52,507 bases of DNA. Source: Coprococcus sp. (GTDB taxonomy: Bacteria; Bacillota; Clostridia; Lachnospirales; Lachnospiraceae). The position numbers and the translations under genes are program-made. This document shows, one piece after another, positions 1-8,605 of the stretch (its first letter is position 1; each line of letters starts with the position of its first letter). The notes under the pieces are model-generated. The model made no database searches. It was not told the DNA's origin and was given only the letters and a program-made list of their open reading frames with translations. The stretch spans positions 1-52,507 of the forward strand of contig JAAWDY010000064.1 of assembly GCA_022793995.1 (NCBI GenBank), read 5' to 3'.

Positions 1-226
1 CCAGCACGTCCATCCACTGCTTCGTGATCTTCCTGCGGGAAAAAGAGAGTCCGTCACGCTCTTTCTGCAGCTTTTTGATGGCAAGGTCTTTCTCCCGGAG
101 AATCCCCTCGTAATCTGCACGCAACTTCTGATAGGCCTCCCCTGACCGGAAGCCCGCAAGCTCCCGGCGGGCGGCCTGTAGCTCATAAGATAATGAAGTT
201 GTCTGAAAATATTCCCTGTCATTCAT
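1..226 (-). CDS. Coiled-coil protein, N-terminal part only (possible transposase)
   Basis: The reading frame starts at an ATG at 226, behind an AGGCAGGGAGG ribosome-binding stretch, and runs off the left edge after about 75 codons. It begins MNDREYFQTTSLSYELQAAR and is rich in Glu, Lys, Leu and Arg in heptad-like spacing, so it is probably a coiled coil. A long coiled coil preceded by a tiny coiled-coil gene resembles the 5' part of IS66-like transposases in Clostridia, but no catalytic domain is in view. That assignment is an inference from layout. A sequence ending inside such a gene also fits a contig broken at a multicopy element. Confidence 0.5.
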   Translation of the reverse strand, partial: MNDREYFQTTSLSYELQAARRELAGFRSGEAYQKLRADYEGILREKDLAIKKLQKERDGLSFSRRKITKQWMDVL

Positions 227-246
227 GCGCCCTGGCCTCCCTGCCT

Positions 247-423
247 TTACTTCCCTTCTTCACGGAATGCTTCTGCAAACAGGGCTAGTGCCTTATTCTG
301 CTCCTCGAACAGGAGTTCCTGGGTCTTTAGCTGTTCTTTGCACACATCCAACTGTTCCTCCAGGATCCGGATGTATCGGCTCTGTTCCTGGAGGAGTCTT
401 GCTTCAGGATTTTCATGTTTCAT
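247..423 (-). CDS. Small coiled-coil protein, 58 aa
   Basis: A 58-codon frame starts with ATG at 423 (MKHENPEARLLQEQSRYIRI) and stops with TAA at 247-249, 20 bases before the next gene, which lies on the same strand. It is almost entirely charged and leucine-rich helix, with no membrane segment or Cys motif. The stop is followed at once by the ribosome-binding site of the partial gene at 1-226, so the two are probably co-transcribed. Function is unknown. It may be an accessory gene of the same mobile element. Coding is supported by codon structure and spacing, not by a recognised family. Confidence 0.5.
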   Translation of the reverse strand: MKHENPEARLLQEQSRYIRILEEQLDVCKEQLKTQELLFEEQNKALALFAEAFREEGK

Positions 424-635
424 TCCCTATCCCTCCATGGGTCTACTATAGCAGAAAATGGAGGAAAAAGCGAATGTGGATAACTATTTTTTTGAGTTCA
501 GCATTTTGCACAATTATCAATTATGCTTTCCCCACCCCATGAAAAGTAACACCTGAACTGTTCAATACACAGAAAGGGCAGGGAAAATCCCTACCAGGTA
601 TCCACCTCTATAATAAAAACAAATTCTTTGTAGTA

Positions 636-990
636 TCACATACCAAACATCTTTAATATGTCTGCCACCTCATGTGCTTTACATCCTACCCTTTCCGCTA
701 TTTCTTCTATCGTAGAGTTTGGATTCGCTTTTGCCTCTCGAAAAATTCTTACTGTCAGGATTCTCCCTTCTTCTCTTCCTTTTTCTTTTCCCTCTTCAAA
801 CTTTACACGCTCTTACATTTCCATTGTCATATAGTCACGCCTCCATTTCCCATTTGCTTTTGCCTTCTTAACCGCTTCTTCCAGTTTATCTATAAATTCA
901 TCGCCTGTAATTTTAGTACCATTCACATAATCCAAAAATTTCCTCAGTTCTCCATGAACATCATCCATATTGCTGTCAGAGTTCAAAAAG
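636..990 (-). pseudogene. C-terminal remnant of an Rpn-like PD-(D/E)XK nuclease/transposase
   Basis: Read leftward from about 990, one frame encodes NSDSNMDDVHGELRKFLDYV, then a typical Rpn-family linker with WRRDYMTMEM, an in-frame TAA, then EEGKEKGREEGR and a C-terminal helix ending at the TGA at 636-638. This matches the C-terminal third of Rpn/PDDEXK 'recombination-promoting nuclease' proteins: a Trp-Arg-x-x-Tyr-Met motif followed by a Glu/Gly/Arg-rich helix. The nuclease core is absent and the frame is broken, so it is a fossil. It overlaps the end of the MNT gene at 976-1266 in another frame, which suggests a deletion joined the two. Confidence 0.6.
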
Positions 991-1266
991 AAGCCTCCCC
1001 TCCTTTTCTATTGATTCCAGCAATTCCTCCTGAACGCTCCCGTCCAGATCAATAATATCATATTCCAGAAGAGTCCCCGTCTCTTCGTCGACATCCAATG
1101 CAAACCGTGCGGTATCCCCGCCTTGAACTGCCAGATCAATATCACTGCACCGCTTATAATCTCCTCTGGCTCTTGAGCCAAATAGAATCACGCGTTCCAC
1201 ATCATATTTCTTTGCCAGTTCACGTATTTCCTCAATTACCACTGGTTTGATTCCTGTATCTGGCAT
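976..1266 (-). CDS. MNT-type minimal nucleotidyltransferase (antitoxin-like), orphan
   Basis: This 96-residue protein has the Pol-beta superfamily signature GSRARGDYKRCSDIDLAV: Gly-Ser, a nine-residue spacer, then Asp-x-Asp, the metal-binding pair. It is preceded by the usual strand VERVILF. Size and motif fit the MNT half of HEPN-MNT toxin-antitoxin pairs, in which MNT proteins can AMPylate the HEPN toxin. The start has a GGGAG site 6 bases upstream. No HEPN gene follows; downstream is the Rpn-like fossil at 636-990. It is therefore an orphan antitoxin or a stand-alone nucleotidyltransferase. The active-site residues look intact. Confidence 0.75.
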   Translation of the reverse strand: MPDTGIKPVVIEEIRELAKKYDVERVILFGSRARGDYKRCSDIDLAVQGGDTARFALDVDEETGTLLEYDIIDLDGSVQEELLESIEKEGRLLFEL

Positions 1267-1364
1267 AACGTCTCCCGTTTCTAAAATATTGTCTCGATTT
1301 CTATCTTTTTATTGTACCTCTCACGGCTTTATCTGTCATTTATTTTTTCCACAGCCTCGAAATT

Positions 1365-1594
1365 TTTCTAACTGTGCGGTTGCGATTCATGACAGGATTC
1401 AGTAAAAAACGGATGCGTTATGCTTGCATATAAGCAGATATTTTTTTACTGAGACTGCCTGAATCAGGCAACCCACCTCCAAATGAGCAAAACAGGAGCG
1501 GCGCTTTTGCCGCGGTTGACAGCTTGCTGGCAGGTTTTGCGAATTTTGTGTGGTGGGCTGCCGTGAATCGCAGTTCCAACCGCACAGTCGGAAA
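1365..1594. repeat. MITE-like element with ~30-bp imperfect terminal inverted repeats
   Basis: The left end (1365-1395) contains ACTGTGCGGTTG followed by CGATTCATGACAG. The right end (1558-1594) is its inverse complement with a few changes and a short insertion (GGAACT). About 160 bases lie between, including the nested palindrome GCCTGAATCAGGC near 1458-1470 and an A-run/T-run pair at about 1403 and 1441. No convincing gene lies inside. Length and ends resemble a miniature inverted-repeat element, or a long structured RNA just upstream of mnmM. The interval 1267-1688 holds nothing else recognisable except the mnmM ribosome-binding site. Confidence 0.5.
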
Positions 1595-1688
1595 TTTTTT
1601 CCTTTGATTTTTTCCCTTGATAAAACCTATTATAGGCATTATCATAAACCGAAAGAAGGAATTTCCTGGAAGGAAGAAGGAAGCAATC

Positions 1689-2252
1689 ATGAGACAATCA
1701 CAGATCACATATTGGTGCCACGAGATCATAAGGTCACAGGTGCCTGAAGGCGGATTCTATATCGATGCGACAATGGGAAAGGGAAAGGATACGCTGATGC
1801 TTTGTCGGCTTGCCGGGACATCCGGCAGTGTTCTGGCATTCGACATCCAGGAGAAGGCTCTCCTTCTCACAGACAGGCTGCTGGAAGAACAGGGTGTGAG
1901 AAGCCGCGCCCGGCTGGTCCTCGCAGGACACGAATCTATGGACCAGTATGCCCGCAAAGACTCAGCAGATGCCATCTGTTTCAACTTCGGCTATCTTCCC
2001 GGCGGCGACCATAGGATTGCCACATCCCCTGCCTCCAGCGTAGAAGCGATCCACAAAGGACTCGCCATTCTGAAACACGGCGGGATGATGAGCCTTTGTA
2101 TTTACAGCGGAGGAGATACGGGATTCGAGGAGAAGGAGCGAATCCTCGCCTTTCTTAAGGGGCTCCCCACGCGGGAATATACGGTGATCATGAATGAATA
2201 TTATAACCGTAAAAACTGCCCACCTATGCCGGTATTCGTGTTTAAGAAATAG
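1689..2252 (+). CDS. mnmM: tRNA (mnm5s2U34) methyltransferase, YtqB/MnmM family
   Basis: This 187-residue class I SAM-dependent methyltransferase of the rRNA_methylase (YtqB) family carries the family motif DATMGKGKDT (about residues 27-36), where others have DATxGxGxDT. Further motifs are FDIQ at the end of strand 2, NFGYLPGGDH (the N-x-G-Y-L-P substrate motif) and a C-terminal MNEYYNRKNCPPMPVFVFKK. YtqB proteins were recently shown to complete mnm5s2U34 synthesis on tRNA in Gram-positives lacking bifunctional MnmC. The start at 1689 has GGAAGAAGG nearby. A further upstream in-frame start would run into the inverted-repeat element and was not chosen. It appears monocistronic. Confidence 0.88.
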   Translation: MRQSQITYWCHEIIRSQVPEGGFYIDATMGKGKDTLMLCRLAGTSGSVLAFDIQEKALLLTDRLLEEQGVRSRARLVLAGHESMDQYARKDSADAICFNFGYLPGGDHRIATSPASSVEAIHKGLAILKHGGMMSLCIYSGGDTGFEEKERILAFLKGLPTREYTVIMNEYYNRKNCPPMPVFVFKK

Positions 2253-2288
2253 ACGCCGTATGCCTGCATTTTTCTTTCTCTATCTTCT

Positions 2289-3980
2289 CTATCTTTCTCC
2301 CAGCATAACCCTGCACTGCTTTTTATAACATGCGATTCCATATTTGAGGATATTTTCCACACCGTCATCTTCCAGGTCGTCCTCATATCCGGTATGCTCG
2401 ATCTGCTTTAGCGCTTCCTGGCACGCCCCTGCCAGATCGCCGTCATGCGCATATTTTACTTCGATGATGATCCCCATATTCCCGGTGCCCGGTTCCACAA
2501 GGATATCCGCGTAACCTTCCCCCATTTCCCGGTTGGAAGTTACGCCCCATCGATTTTTCACTCCCAGGATTCCGATTAACACTCCATGGTAAAAGTTCTC
2601 CTTCATATCCTTTCTTACGGCTGTATCCCGGATGCTGATCGTCTTTCTCAAATACTCTGTAAATATCTCCTCCACATCCTCTGCATTGCCGCTTTTCAGC
2701 GCTTCGCAGAAACGGTTCAGCGTATCCCCATCTTCCCGGACGTTCTCCTTGAAAAATTCCATGATCTGCGTGATAAATATATCCCGGATCTCCTGATTGG
2801 GAATTGCCAGTTTCATCCACCTTCCCTCCGCCTTCCCCCGCTGGGTCAGATAGCCGGTGGTAAAGAGGAGGCTCCAGATATTGTCGATGGTCTGGTAAAT
2901 CTCCGCATATGTGAGTTCCTGATGAATTTCCTTTATAATGATTTCGCCCGCCACCAGGCGTTCGATCTCGCGTTTGGTCGTGGCATTTGCCGATTCCTGA
3001 ATAAACCGTTTCACCGCATCGTTGCTGCTGGTGTTGATCCAGTAGTTCTCCGGCTGCGCTTCCGGATTACTCCTGATCCTGTCGCAATGGTTCAGCACAT
3101 CCCACGGGCAGTATACTTCCGCATTTCCAAACTGGTACCCGTCATACCATTTCTTTACCGCGTCATAATGATCCGCCATATCATAATACTCCAGAAGTTC
3201 TCTCACTTCTTCATCCGTAAAACCAAAATATTCATCAAAACGCTCATCCGCGATCGTCAATACCTTCAGATTATTAAGGCCTGTAAAGATGCTCTCCTTT
3301 GATATCCGAAGACAGCCGGTCAGTACCGCAAGTTTCAGGCTGTTGTTTGTCTTCAGCGCTTCTCCGAACAGACTGCGGATCAAGGAAATCATCCGGTCAT
3401 AATACCCGTTCGCATGGGCCTTTACCAGCGGGACGTCATATTCGTCGATCAGCAAGATCACCTTTTTGTTATGATGCTTCTCCAGCATTTCCGACAATAT
3501 TCTCAGACTGTCGCAGAACGTAGACTCGTCCATATTGCTGTCTAAAAGCTTCTGGTATTCCATTTTGTCGCTTTCGCTTAACGCATCGCTCTCCAAGAGA
3601 TACTGCACCTTTGACGCCGCCCTCCTCACAGCGCGCGCCCCCATCCGGAACGCCATTTCAAAGCTAAGCGCATCGATCCCTTTCAAGGAAATAGATACAA
3701 CCGGATATTTCCCCATATATTCCTCACAGAGCGCAGTCTCCTTTGAAATTGCCAGCCCGTCAAAAATGCTCTTATCCCCGTTCAGTGAGAAAAAATGTTC
3801 CAGCATGCTCATATTCAGCGATTTCCCAAATCTTCTGGGGCGGGTAAAAAGATTCACCGCTCCCCAGTTATGAAGTAATTCAGCAATAAACCCTGTTTTA
3901 TCGACATAATAAAAATTATCAAAACGAAGTTTCTCAAAATCTTCAATCCCGATCGGAAGTTTCTTTTTTAGCATCTCCAT
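2289..3980 (-). CDS. AAA-ATPase_like / PD-(D/E)XK nuclease domain protein, intact
   Basis: About 563 residues. The N-terminus KLPIGIEDFEKLR is followed by a Walker A variant FTRPRRFGKS, a Walker B VILLIDEYD and a TGCLRISKES segment, together the AAA-ATPase_like domain. The C-terminus has a PDDEXK_9-type nuclease fold with YADILVEPGTG (catalytic Asp) and IIIEVKYAHD (E-x-K). Many copies usually exist per Clostridia genome and the role is unproven; mobile-element or defence-like functions are suspected. The start at 3980 or 3974 follows GGAAGG; an in-frame ATG at 4004 is less well placed. It is the only full-length copy here. Decayed relatives lie at 29902-30671 and 33412-33928. Confidence 0.8.
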   Translation of the reverse strand: MEMLKKKLPIGIEDFEKLRFDNFYYVDKTGFIAELLHNWGAVNLFTRPRRFGKSLNMSMLEHFFSLNGDKSIFDGLAISKETALCEEYMGKYPVVSISLKGIDALSFEMAFRMGARAVRRAASKVQYLLESDALSESDKMEYQKLLDSNMDESTFCDSLRILSEMLEKHHNKKVILLIDEYDVPLVKAHANGYYDRMISLIRSLFGEALKTNNSLKLAVLTGCLRISKESIFTGLNNLKVLTIADERFDEYFGFTDEEVRELLEYYDMADHYDAVKKWYDGYQFGNAEVYCPWDVLNHCDRIRSNPEAQPENYWINTSSNDAVKRFIQESANATTKREIERLVAGEIIIKEIHQELTYAEIYQTIDNIWSLLFTTGYLTQRGKAEGRWMKLAIPNQEIRDIFITQIMEFFKENVREDGDTLNRFCEALKSGNAEDVEEIFTEYLRKTISIRDTAVRKDMKENFYHGVLIGILGVKNRWGVTSNREMGEGYADILVEPGTGNMGIIIEVKYAHDGDLAGACQEALKQIEHTGYEDDLEDDGVENILKYGIACYKKQCRVMLGER

Positions 3981-4094
3981 TTCCTTCCACGCTCCTTCCA
4001 GCATTCTGCAGCATTCCGCAGCCGTCTCCTGACGCTTATACTTACGGGTATAACGCTTTCATGCACATTATAACAACTAAGCCTTGGCATTTCC

Positions 4095-4125
4095 ATAAAA
4101 ATCTTCCTGGGAATTCCCAGGCTGC
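4095..4125 (-). terminator. Rho-independent terminator of the lgt/TCS/ABC operon
   Basis: On the minus strand the perfect palindrome CCTGGGAATTCCCAGG is followed by AAGATTTTTATGG, directly after the permease stop at 4128. Confidence 0.7.
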
Positions 4126-4127
4126 CC

Positions 4128-6470
4128 CTATTCCCCCATGAGCAGTTCTTTCGGCGCGATCTTCCTGATCTTTAGTGACAGAAGACATGCCATCACAAAA
4201 GCCAGCAGGATCAGCCCCGCCCCTTCCGCCGCAATCAGGCCTGTCGGGACAGTAAAGGTGCATTTTACGATTCCAATACCGTTCAGGAAAAGTGCGGTCA
4301 GAGGATTGATGATCATGCTGCATACCGTGACGCCTACGACGGTCGAAAAGACGGCTGCGGGCATGAATGACAGCGCTGTCTGCAGAATCAACTGCCTGGT
4401 AGTAAAGCCAAGCGCTTTTAAGATCCCATACTCCCTCTTTTTATTTCCCAGCATGGTACGCACAAGCAGGTACAGTACAAATGTGATTACAATCACGCTG
4501 AGGATAAGGACCGCGATCACGATCATTGTCATGAGTGAAACGTAAACCGAACTCCCTCCTTCCACCGTTGCCTTGATATCGATCGCCGCATTAGCTTGAT
4601 TCCCGAATTTCTTTTTCACTTCTGTATTGAAATCATCTATATCTGTGCCGTCCGTAAGGTTCAGATAATAGCTTACGTTCTGATTTGTTCCCATCCGCTC
4701 GTAGCCCTCCCTTGTGAACAGACAGTCCTTGCCGAGATTATTGCTGATCTGTGTAAACCCCGTGATAATGTATTTTTCTTCTTTTCCTTCCGAAGCCAGG
4801 GCTATTTCATCTCCGTTCCTTAAGCCTTGTTCTTTCGCATACTTGGCAGCAATGGCGGTTTCGTTCTCATACTTTGGAAATCTTCCTTCAATTATGACTT
4901 TCTGATTATTTACCTTTGAGAAATCATCGCAGATCGTTGCCACAAGTTCCACCCCTCCGACATGGCGCACTCCGGTGGAATTATAGAGATACGCCTTTTC
5001 CACACGCGGATCCTGGTCCATTTCCTGTATAAATTCTTCTTCCGCCTGTATTTCCACATTGATACAGCTGTCTGCCATCTCCCCGACGATCAGCTCAATA
5101 AATGGGGTTGTATCGGCAATGATATTTTCCACCATCAGCCCGGAAAATACCGCGACAAGGGAGAGTACGAGCATGGTAATACATACTGTCACATTATGTT
5201 TTTTCCCGGACAGCGTCGTCTTAAGAGCAAGGGCCAGATTAAGGGGCACTTTTGCTTTTTCCAGCGGAACATGGTTCTTCTTAAAGCTATGCGTCCGAAC
5301 ACCCTGGCGGAGCGCGGTGATCGGCTCGATCTTTTTGATCCTATAGGAATAGAGCCATACAACAAACGCGATCGTCCCGCCCAGGATGATAAGGGTAAGA
5401 AGAAACGGTACAGGCAGGAAATGGATCTCATACGGTATCCCTGTCTGTGAAATCATCATCGTATTGATTGCTGGAAACAAACCATAGGAAAGCCCTGCCC
5501 CGGCCATCGCAAAAATCAGGGAAAGCCCCGTAAACTGCAACATAAGTGATCCGATCAGTTGACTGCTGGTATAGCCGACCGCCTTGAGTGCCCCCAAATC
5601 TTTCATATTTTCCTGGATATAATTTACAATATTCGACGCCGTTACTACAAGGGCGATCAGGAGAATACAGAACGACATGGCGCTCATAATACCGGAGCAC
5701 ACCATCTGTGAAATGTAGCGTGAACTGGTAACAAGCGCATAGGAATTGCTTACAGACCGTACGCCCGGATAACGGGAAGAGACGGCGTCCTTCAGCATTG
5801 TCTCAAATTCCTCGCTCTTACCCTTATCTTTCAGCCGAATGGAACACAGAGTGGATACCGGCGCATATCCAGTCTCTTCCAGCTCCTTATATTTATCCTC
5901 TGTCAGAATCAACTCGCAAAGCATACAGTTATGGGAACCTGTCATGACGCTGTTAAAAAAGCCGCACACCGTATAGGACATTTTCTTGGTTCCGATGAAG
6001 ATTTCGATCGTCTTTCCGACCGCAATGTCTTCCGATTTATATAGCATTGGCATGTAAATCCCGCTCGTAAATTCACTGTCCTCCACGATTTCCGCCCTTC
6101 CAACAGAAGCGGACAATGCGGTTTCCCTTTCCAGGATCGCGAACTCTGTATTTACTTCCCCGCCATTATATTGGAACAGCCCCACCATATGCATGGAAGG
6201 TTCCAGGGAAAAATCGTCCGTACGTTCATCATTCTCAACCGTTTTTTCAATGAATCCTTGCATTTCTTCGATGTTTCCGTCAACAGCAAGGGTTACATGA
6301 CCTGCATGAAGCCTGTCATGGCTGCGGTCAAAATTCTGCCTGTAATCCATGGATAACATAAGCCACAAGTTTAAGGTCAAGGCCGCCAGAAAAATGAGCA
6401 CGATAATCGCAGCCGCCTGCCCTTTTGCCTTGCGCAGGTTTGATCGTACCAGAAGAAAACAGTTTTTCAT
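4128..6470 (-). CDS. ABC transporter permease, two FtsX domains
   Basis: A 780-residue integral membrane protein. One N-terminal helix (about 15-38) is followed by a large extracytoplasmic region. The first FtsX block, with helices near residues 260-380, carries the coupling motif MKDLGALKAVGYTSSQL. A second extracytoplasmic domain follows, then a second FtsX block near 645-775 with REYGILKALGFTTRQL. This MacB/LolE/YknZ-like layout belongs to exporters or extractors of lipoproteins, antimicrobial peptides or signalling peptides. It starts 2 bases after the ATPase stop, so the pair is translationally coupled, and it is the last gene before a terminator. The substrate cannot be read from the sequence. 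Confidence 0.85.
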   Translation of the reverse strand: MKNCFLLVRSNLRKAKGQAAAIIVLIFLAALTLNLWLMLSMDYRQNFDRSHDRLHAGHVTLAVDGNIEEMQGFIEKTVENDERTDDFSLEPSMHMVGLFQYNGGEVNTEFAILERETALSASVGRAEIVEDSEFTSGIYMPMLYKSEDIAVGKTIEIFIGTKKMSYTVCGFFNSVMTGSHNCMLCELILTEDKYKELEETGYAPVSTLCSIRLKDKGKSEEFETMLKDAVSSRYPGVRSVSNSYALVTSSRYISQMVCSGIMSAMSFCILLIALVVTASNIVNYIQENMKDLGALKAVGYTSSQLIGSLMLQFTGLSLIFAMAGAGLSYGLFPAINTMMISQTGIPYEIHFLPVPFLLTLIILGGTIAFVVWLYSYRIKKIEPITALRQGVRTHSFKKNHVPLEKAKVPLNLALALKTTLSGKKHNVTVCITMLVLSLVAVFSGLMVENIIADTTPFIELIVGEMADSCINVEIQAEEEFIQEMDQDPRVEKAYLYNSTGVRHVGGVELVATICDDFSKVNNQKVIIEGRFPKYENETAIAAKYAKEQGLRNGDEIALASEGKEEKYIITGFTQISNNLGKDCLFTREGYERMGTNQNVSYYLNLTDGTDIDDFNTEVKKKFGNQANAAIDIKATVEGGSSVYVSLMTMIVIAVLILSVIVITFVLYLLVRTMLGNKKREYGILKALGFTTRQLILQTALSFMPAAVFSTVVGVTVCSMIINPLTALFLNGIGIVKCTFTVPTGLIAAEGAGLILLAFVMACLLSLKIRKIAPKELLMGE

Positions 6471-6471
6471 C

Positions 6472-7230
6472 CTACCACCCCATTTCCTTCAAAAACGCAG
6501 ACAGTTTCTCATGTCTTTCCTTGTCGCCGCCAACATAGGTTCCCAGACTGCATTCCCCCAAGATCACGCCGTCCCGTAAGTACAGGATCCGGTTTCCCCG
6601 CCGTGCGGACCGTATATCGTGCGTTACCATGACGACACTCTGCCCCTGCCTGTTAAATTCGGTCAGCACATCGAGCACGTCAAGCCCAGTCTTTGAGTTC
6701 AGAGCTCCGGTAGGCTCATCCGCGAAAAGAATATCCGGACTGTTGATTAGCGCACGGATGATCCCTGCACGCTGGGCCTCCCCGCCGGATATCTGGGTAG
6801 GAAATTTCTTCTGTGTCTCTTCTGATATCCCCACTGCCTTAAACAACTCTTTTGCCTTTTGGAGGATTTCTTTTTTATCCTTGCCGGATAAAATCCCTGC
6901 CGCCAGGACGTTATCCATCACGGACATTCCATCAATCAGGTAGATTTGCTGAAAGACAAATCCGCAGTGCATACGCCGGAACACAGCCAGTTCATCCTGA
7001 TTCATGCCGGATATCACCTTGTCGCCAAAGGCAATCGTGCCGAGCGTGGGCGTATCCATCCCGGAGAGCGCGTAAAGGAGCGTGGATTTGCCCGCTCCGC
7101 TCGCCCCCATGATCACGGTAAAATCACCTTCATAAAGCTCTAGGTCAATATTTTTCAGAACGTGCTGCATCGTCCCTCCGCTTGAAAAGGACTTGCTGAG
7201 ATCCTTGGTCTTTAACAATATATTTTTCAT
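6472..7230 (-). CDS. ABC transporter ATP-binding protein (MacB/LolD-like)
   Basis: A 252-residue ATPase with Walker A GASGAGKST, Q-loop FVFQQIYLIDGMSVMDNV, signature ISGGEAQRAGI (a conservative variant of LSGGQ), Walker B ILFADEPTGAL and switch His in VMVTHDI. It is the MacB-type partner of the FtsX permease that follows. The start at 7230 (MKNILLKTKDLSK) has a strong AAGGAGG seven bases upstream; an upstream in-frame ATG was rejected for that reason. It lies downstream of the two-component genes, with three phased CCTTAA motifs in the gap, suggesting control by that regulator. Confidence 0.88.
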   Translation of the reverse strand: MKNILLKTKDLSKSFSSGGTMQHVLKNIDLELYEGDFTVIMGASGAGKSTLLYALSGMDTPTLGTIAFGDKVISGMNQDELAVFRRMHCGFVFQQIYLIDGMSVMDNVLAAGILSGKDKKEILQKAKELFKAVGISEETQKKFPTQISGGEAQRAGIIRALINSPDILFADEPTGALNSKTGLDVLDVLTEFNRQGQSVVMVTHDIRSARRGNRILYLRDGVILGECSLGTYVGGDKERHEKLSAFLKEMGW

Positions 7231-7269
7231 ATTAAGCCTCCTTTGCACGTTCCATTTTACGGGTTCAAT

Positions 7270-7308
7270 CCTTAAGTGTCTTTAGCAAATCCTTAAAGAA
7301 CCCTTAAA
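7270..7308. promoter_or_regulatory. Candidate response-regulator box: three phased CCTTAA repeats
   Basis: CCTTAA occurs at 7270, 7291 and 7302, spaced 21 and 11 bp, two turns and one turn of the helix. Such in-phase direct repeats are typical of OmpR/PhoB-family binding sites. They lie just before the ABC transporter genes and overlap the stop of the kinase gene. They suggest an internal, regulator-driven promoter for the transporter. This is inferred from pattern only. Confidence 0.5.
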
Positions 7309-8605
7309 TCCTGCCGCTCAAAGGAAGGATAATCTCCACCTTGAATCCGTTTTTTCCATTTTCAACCATAAGCTCTCCCTGCATTTCTTTCATAAAATAA
7401 TCCGAGATATACAGTCCCAGTCCGGCGCCTTCGGCATCGTCCACATTGCTTCCTCTCTTAAATTTTTCTTTCAAAAGAGGGAGTTCCTCCTCGTCTGCGC
7501 CTCCTCCGTAATCTTCGATTGCAACACAAAGAAAGTCTTTCTCCCTATGTATTGTCACTTCCATTTCCGTGCCTGCGTATTTATAAGAATTGGTGAAGAT
7601 ATTATCGAACACCTGCTGCAGCCGGAGCCGATCCGCATAAATCATACATACTGGGATATCCGGAATCGCTGCCCGGTGCAGATAGTCAGAACCTTCAAGC
7701 ATGCCTTTCAATTCCCCGCTTTCTATATCCTTCAGCGTTACTGAAAGCTGCTTTAGTTCCTCAAGCGTTGCTGTAAACAGATTGGTAATAAGAGTATTGA
7801 TCTGATCCGCCTTGCGGATGATCTGTGAGTAATTATCTTTTATTTTCTCATTGTCGGTCAGGGCGGCTCCCACTTCAGAAGCGGCTTTGATACTCGCGAC
7901 CGGCGTTTTAATATCATGGGAGAGTTTGGCGACAAGCTCCTTTTTACCCGCCTCGGCCTCAGCCTCCGCTTTTTTGGCCGCTCTTAGTTCAGAGCGCATG
8001 ATATCAAAGCTTTCCGTAAACGCCCCGAAAATGTTCTGTCTGTCCATTTTGAGAGGAACGTCCAAATTCCCCCCTGCAATACGTTCTGCAAATCCTGTGA
8101 GTTTCTGAAATGGCTTTATGACTGTCTGATCCAGATACAGGGCATATCCGATGCAGATTAAAAACTGCACCAGCACAGCTGCCACCAGGACCATGATAAT
8201 CCGCTTTTCCCGCAGACGGAAAACCTCTGCACTGTTGTTTTGGATCAAAAGCTTTCCAACAATCTGCCCTTGGTCCTCAAGATCGAGTATGGTATCCCTA
8301 TGCGTAACCGCCTCATTGATGCTTTCACTTAAGTCCGATCTCGTTTTAAACAAGACTGTTCCATCCATGTCAAGCACAACATAGTCAAGACCCGCCATGT
8401 TTTGATGTCCAGTTTGATATTCGGTTTGATGTTCAGTTTGACGCTCATTTATCATGTCCCAGTCATCTTGCAGTGACTGCACGACCTCATTTATCAGAAC
8501 GGTATCCTGCCGCTCTTCGTTATCCTGGAACGCAAAAAGGATAAGCGCGGCGAGTTCTATCAATAGCGTTCCCAAAAGGGCGGTCAAAAAAATCCGTTTC
8601 TTCAT
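7304..8605 (-). CDS. Sensor histidine kinase (HAMP-HisKA-HATPase)
   Basis: A 433-residue membrane kinase. Transmembrane helix 1 is at about 7-26, an extracytoplasmic sensor at 27-135, and helix 2 at about 137-158. A HAMP linker and a Glu/Ala/Lys helix follow, then the dimerisation H-box KLSHDIKTPVASIK with His230, N-box DNIFTNSYKY, and G-boxes EDYGGGAD and GAGLGLYI. It overlaps the response-regulator stop by four bases (ATGA), a standard co-translated pair. The sensor loop contains a small tandem peptide repeat (TEHQ-TEYQ-TGHQ, residues 57-68) encoded by 12-bp repeats. Family context suggests sensing of envelope stress or antimicrobial peptides with the adjacent ABC transporter. Confidence 0.88.
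   Translation of the reverse strand: MKKRIFLTALLGTLLIELAALILFAFQDNEERQDTVLINEVVQSLQDDWDMINERQTEHQTEYQTGHQNMAGLDYVVLDMDGTVLFKTRSDLSESINEAVTHRDTILDLEDQGQIVGKLLIQNNSAEVFRLREKRIIMVLVAAVLVQFLICIGYALYLDQTVIKPFQKLTGFAERIAGGNLDVPLKMDRQNIFGAFTESFDIMRSELRAAKKAEAEAEAGKKELVAKLSHDIKTPVASIKAASEVGAALTDNEKIKDNYSQIIRKADQINTLITNLFTATLEELKQLSVTLKDIESGELKGMLEGSDYLHRAAIPDIPVCMIYADRLRLQQVFDNIFTNSYKYAGTEMEVTIHREKDFLCVAIEDYGGGADEEELPLLKEKFKRGSNVDDAEGAGLGLYISDYFMKEMQGELMVENGKNGFKVEIILPLSGRI

Noticed and set aside
1418-1747. Several small frames around the MITE-like element
   Set aside because: They run across the inverted repeat ends in several frames with no conserved feature; the structure explains the sequence better.
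2586-3302. 238-codon plus-strand frame opposite the AAA-ATPase_like gene
   Set aside because: Shadow of an intact, motif-rich gene on the minus strand; no ribosome-binding site or family.
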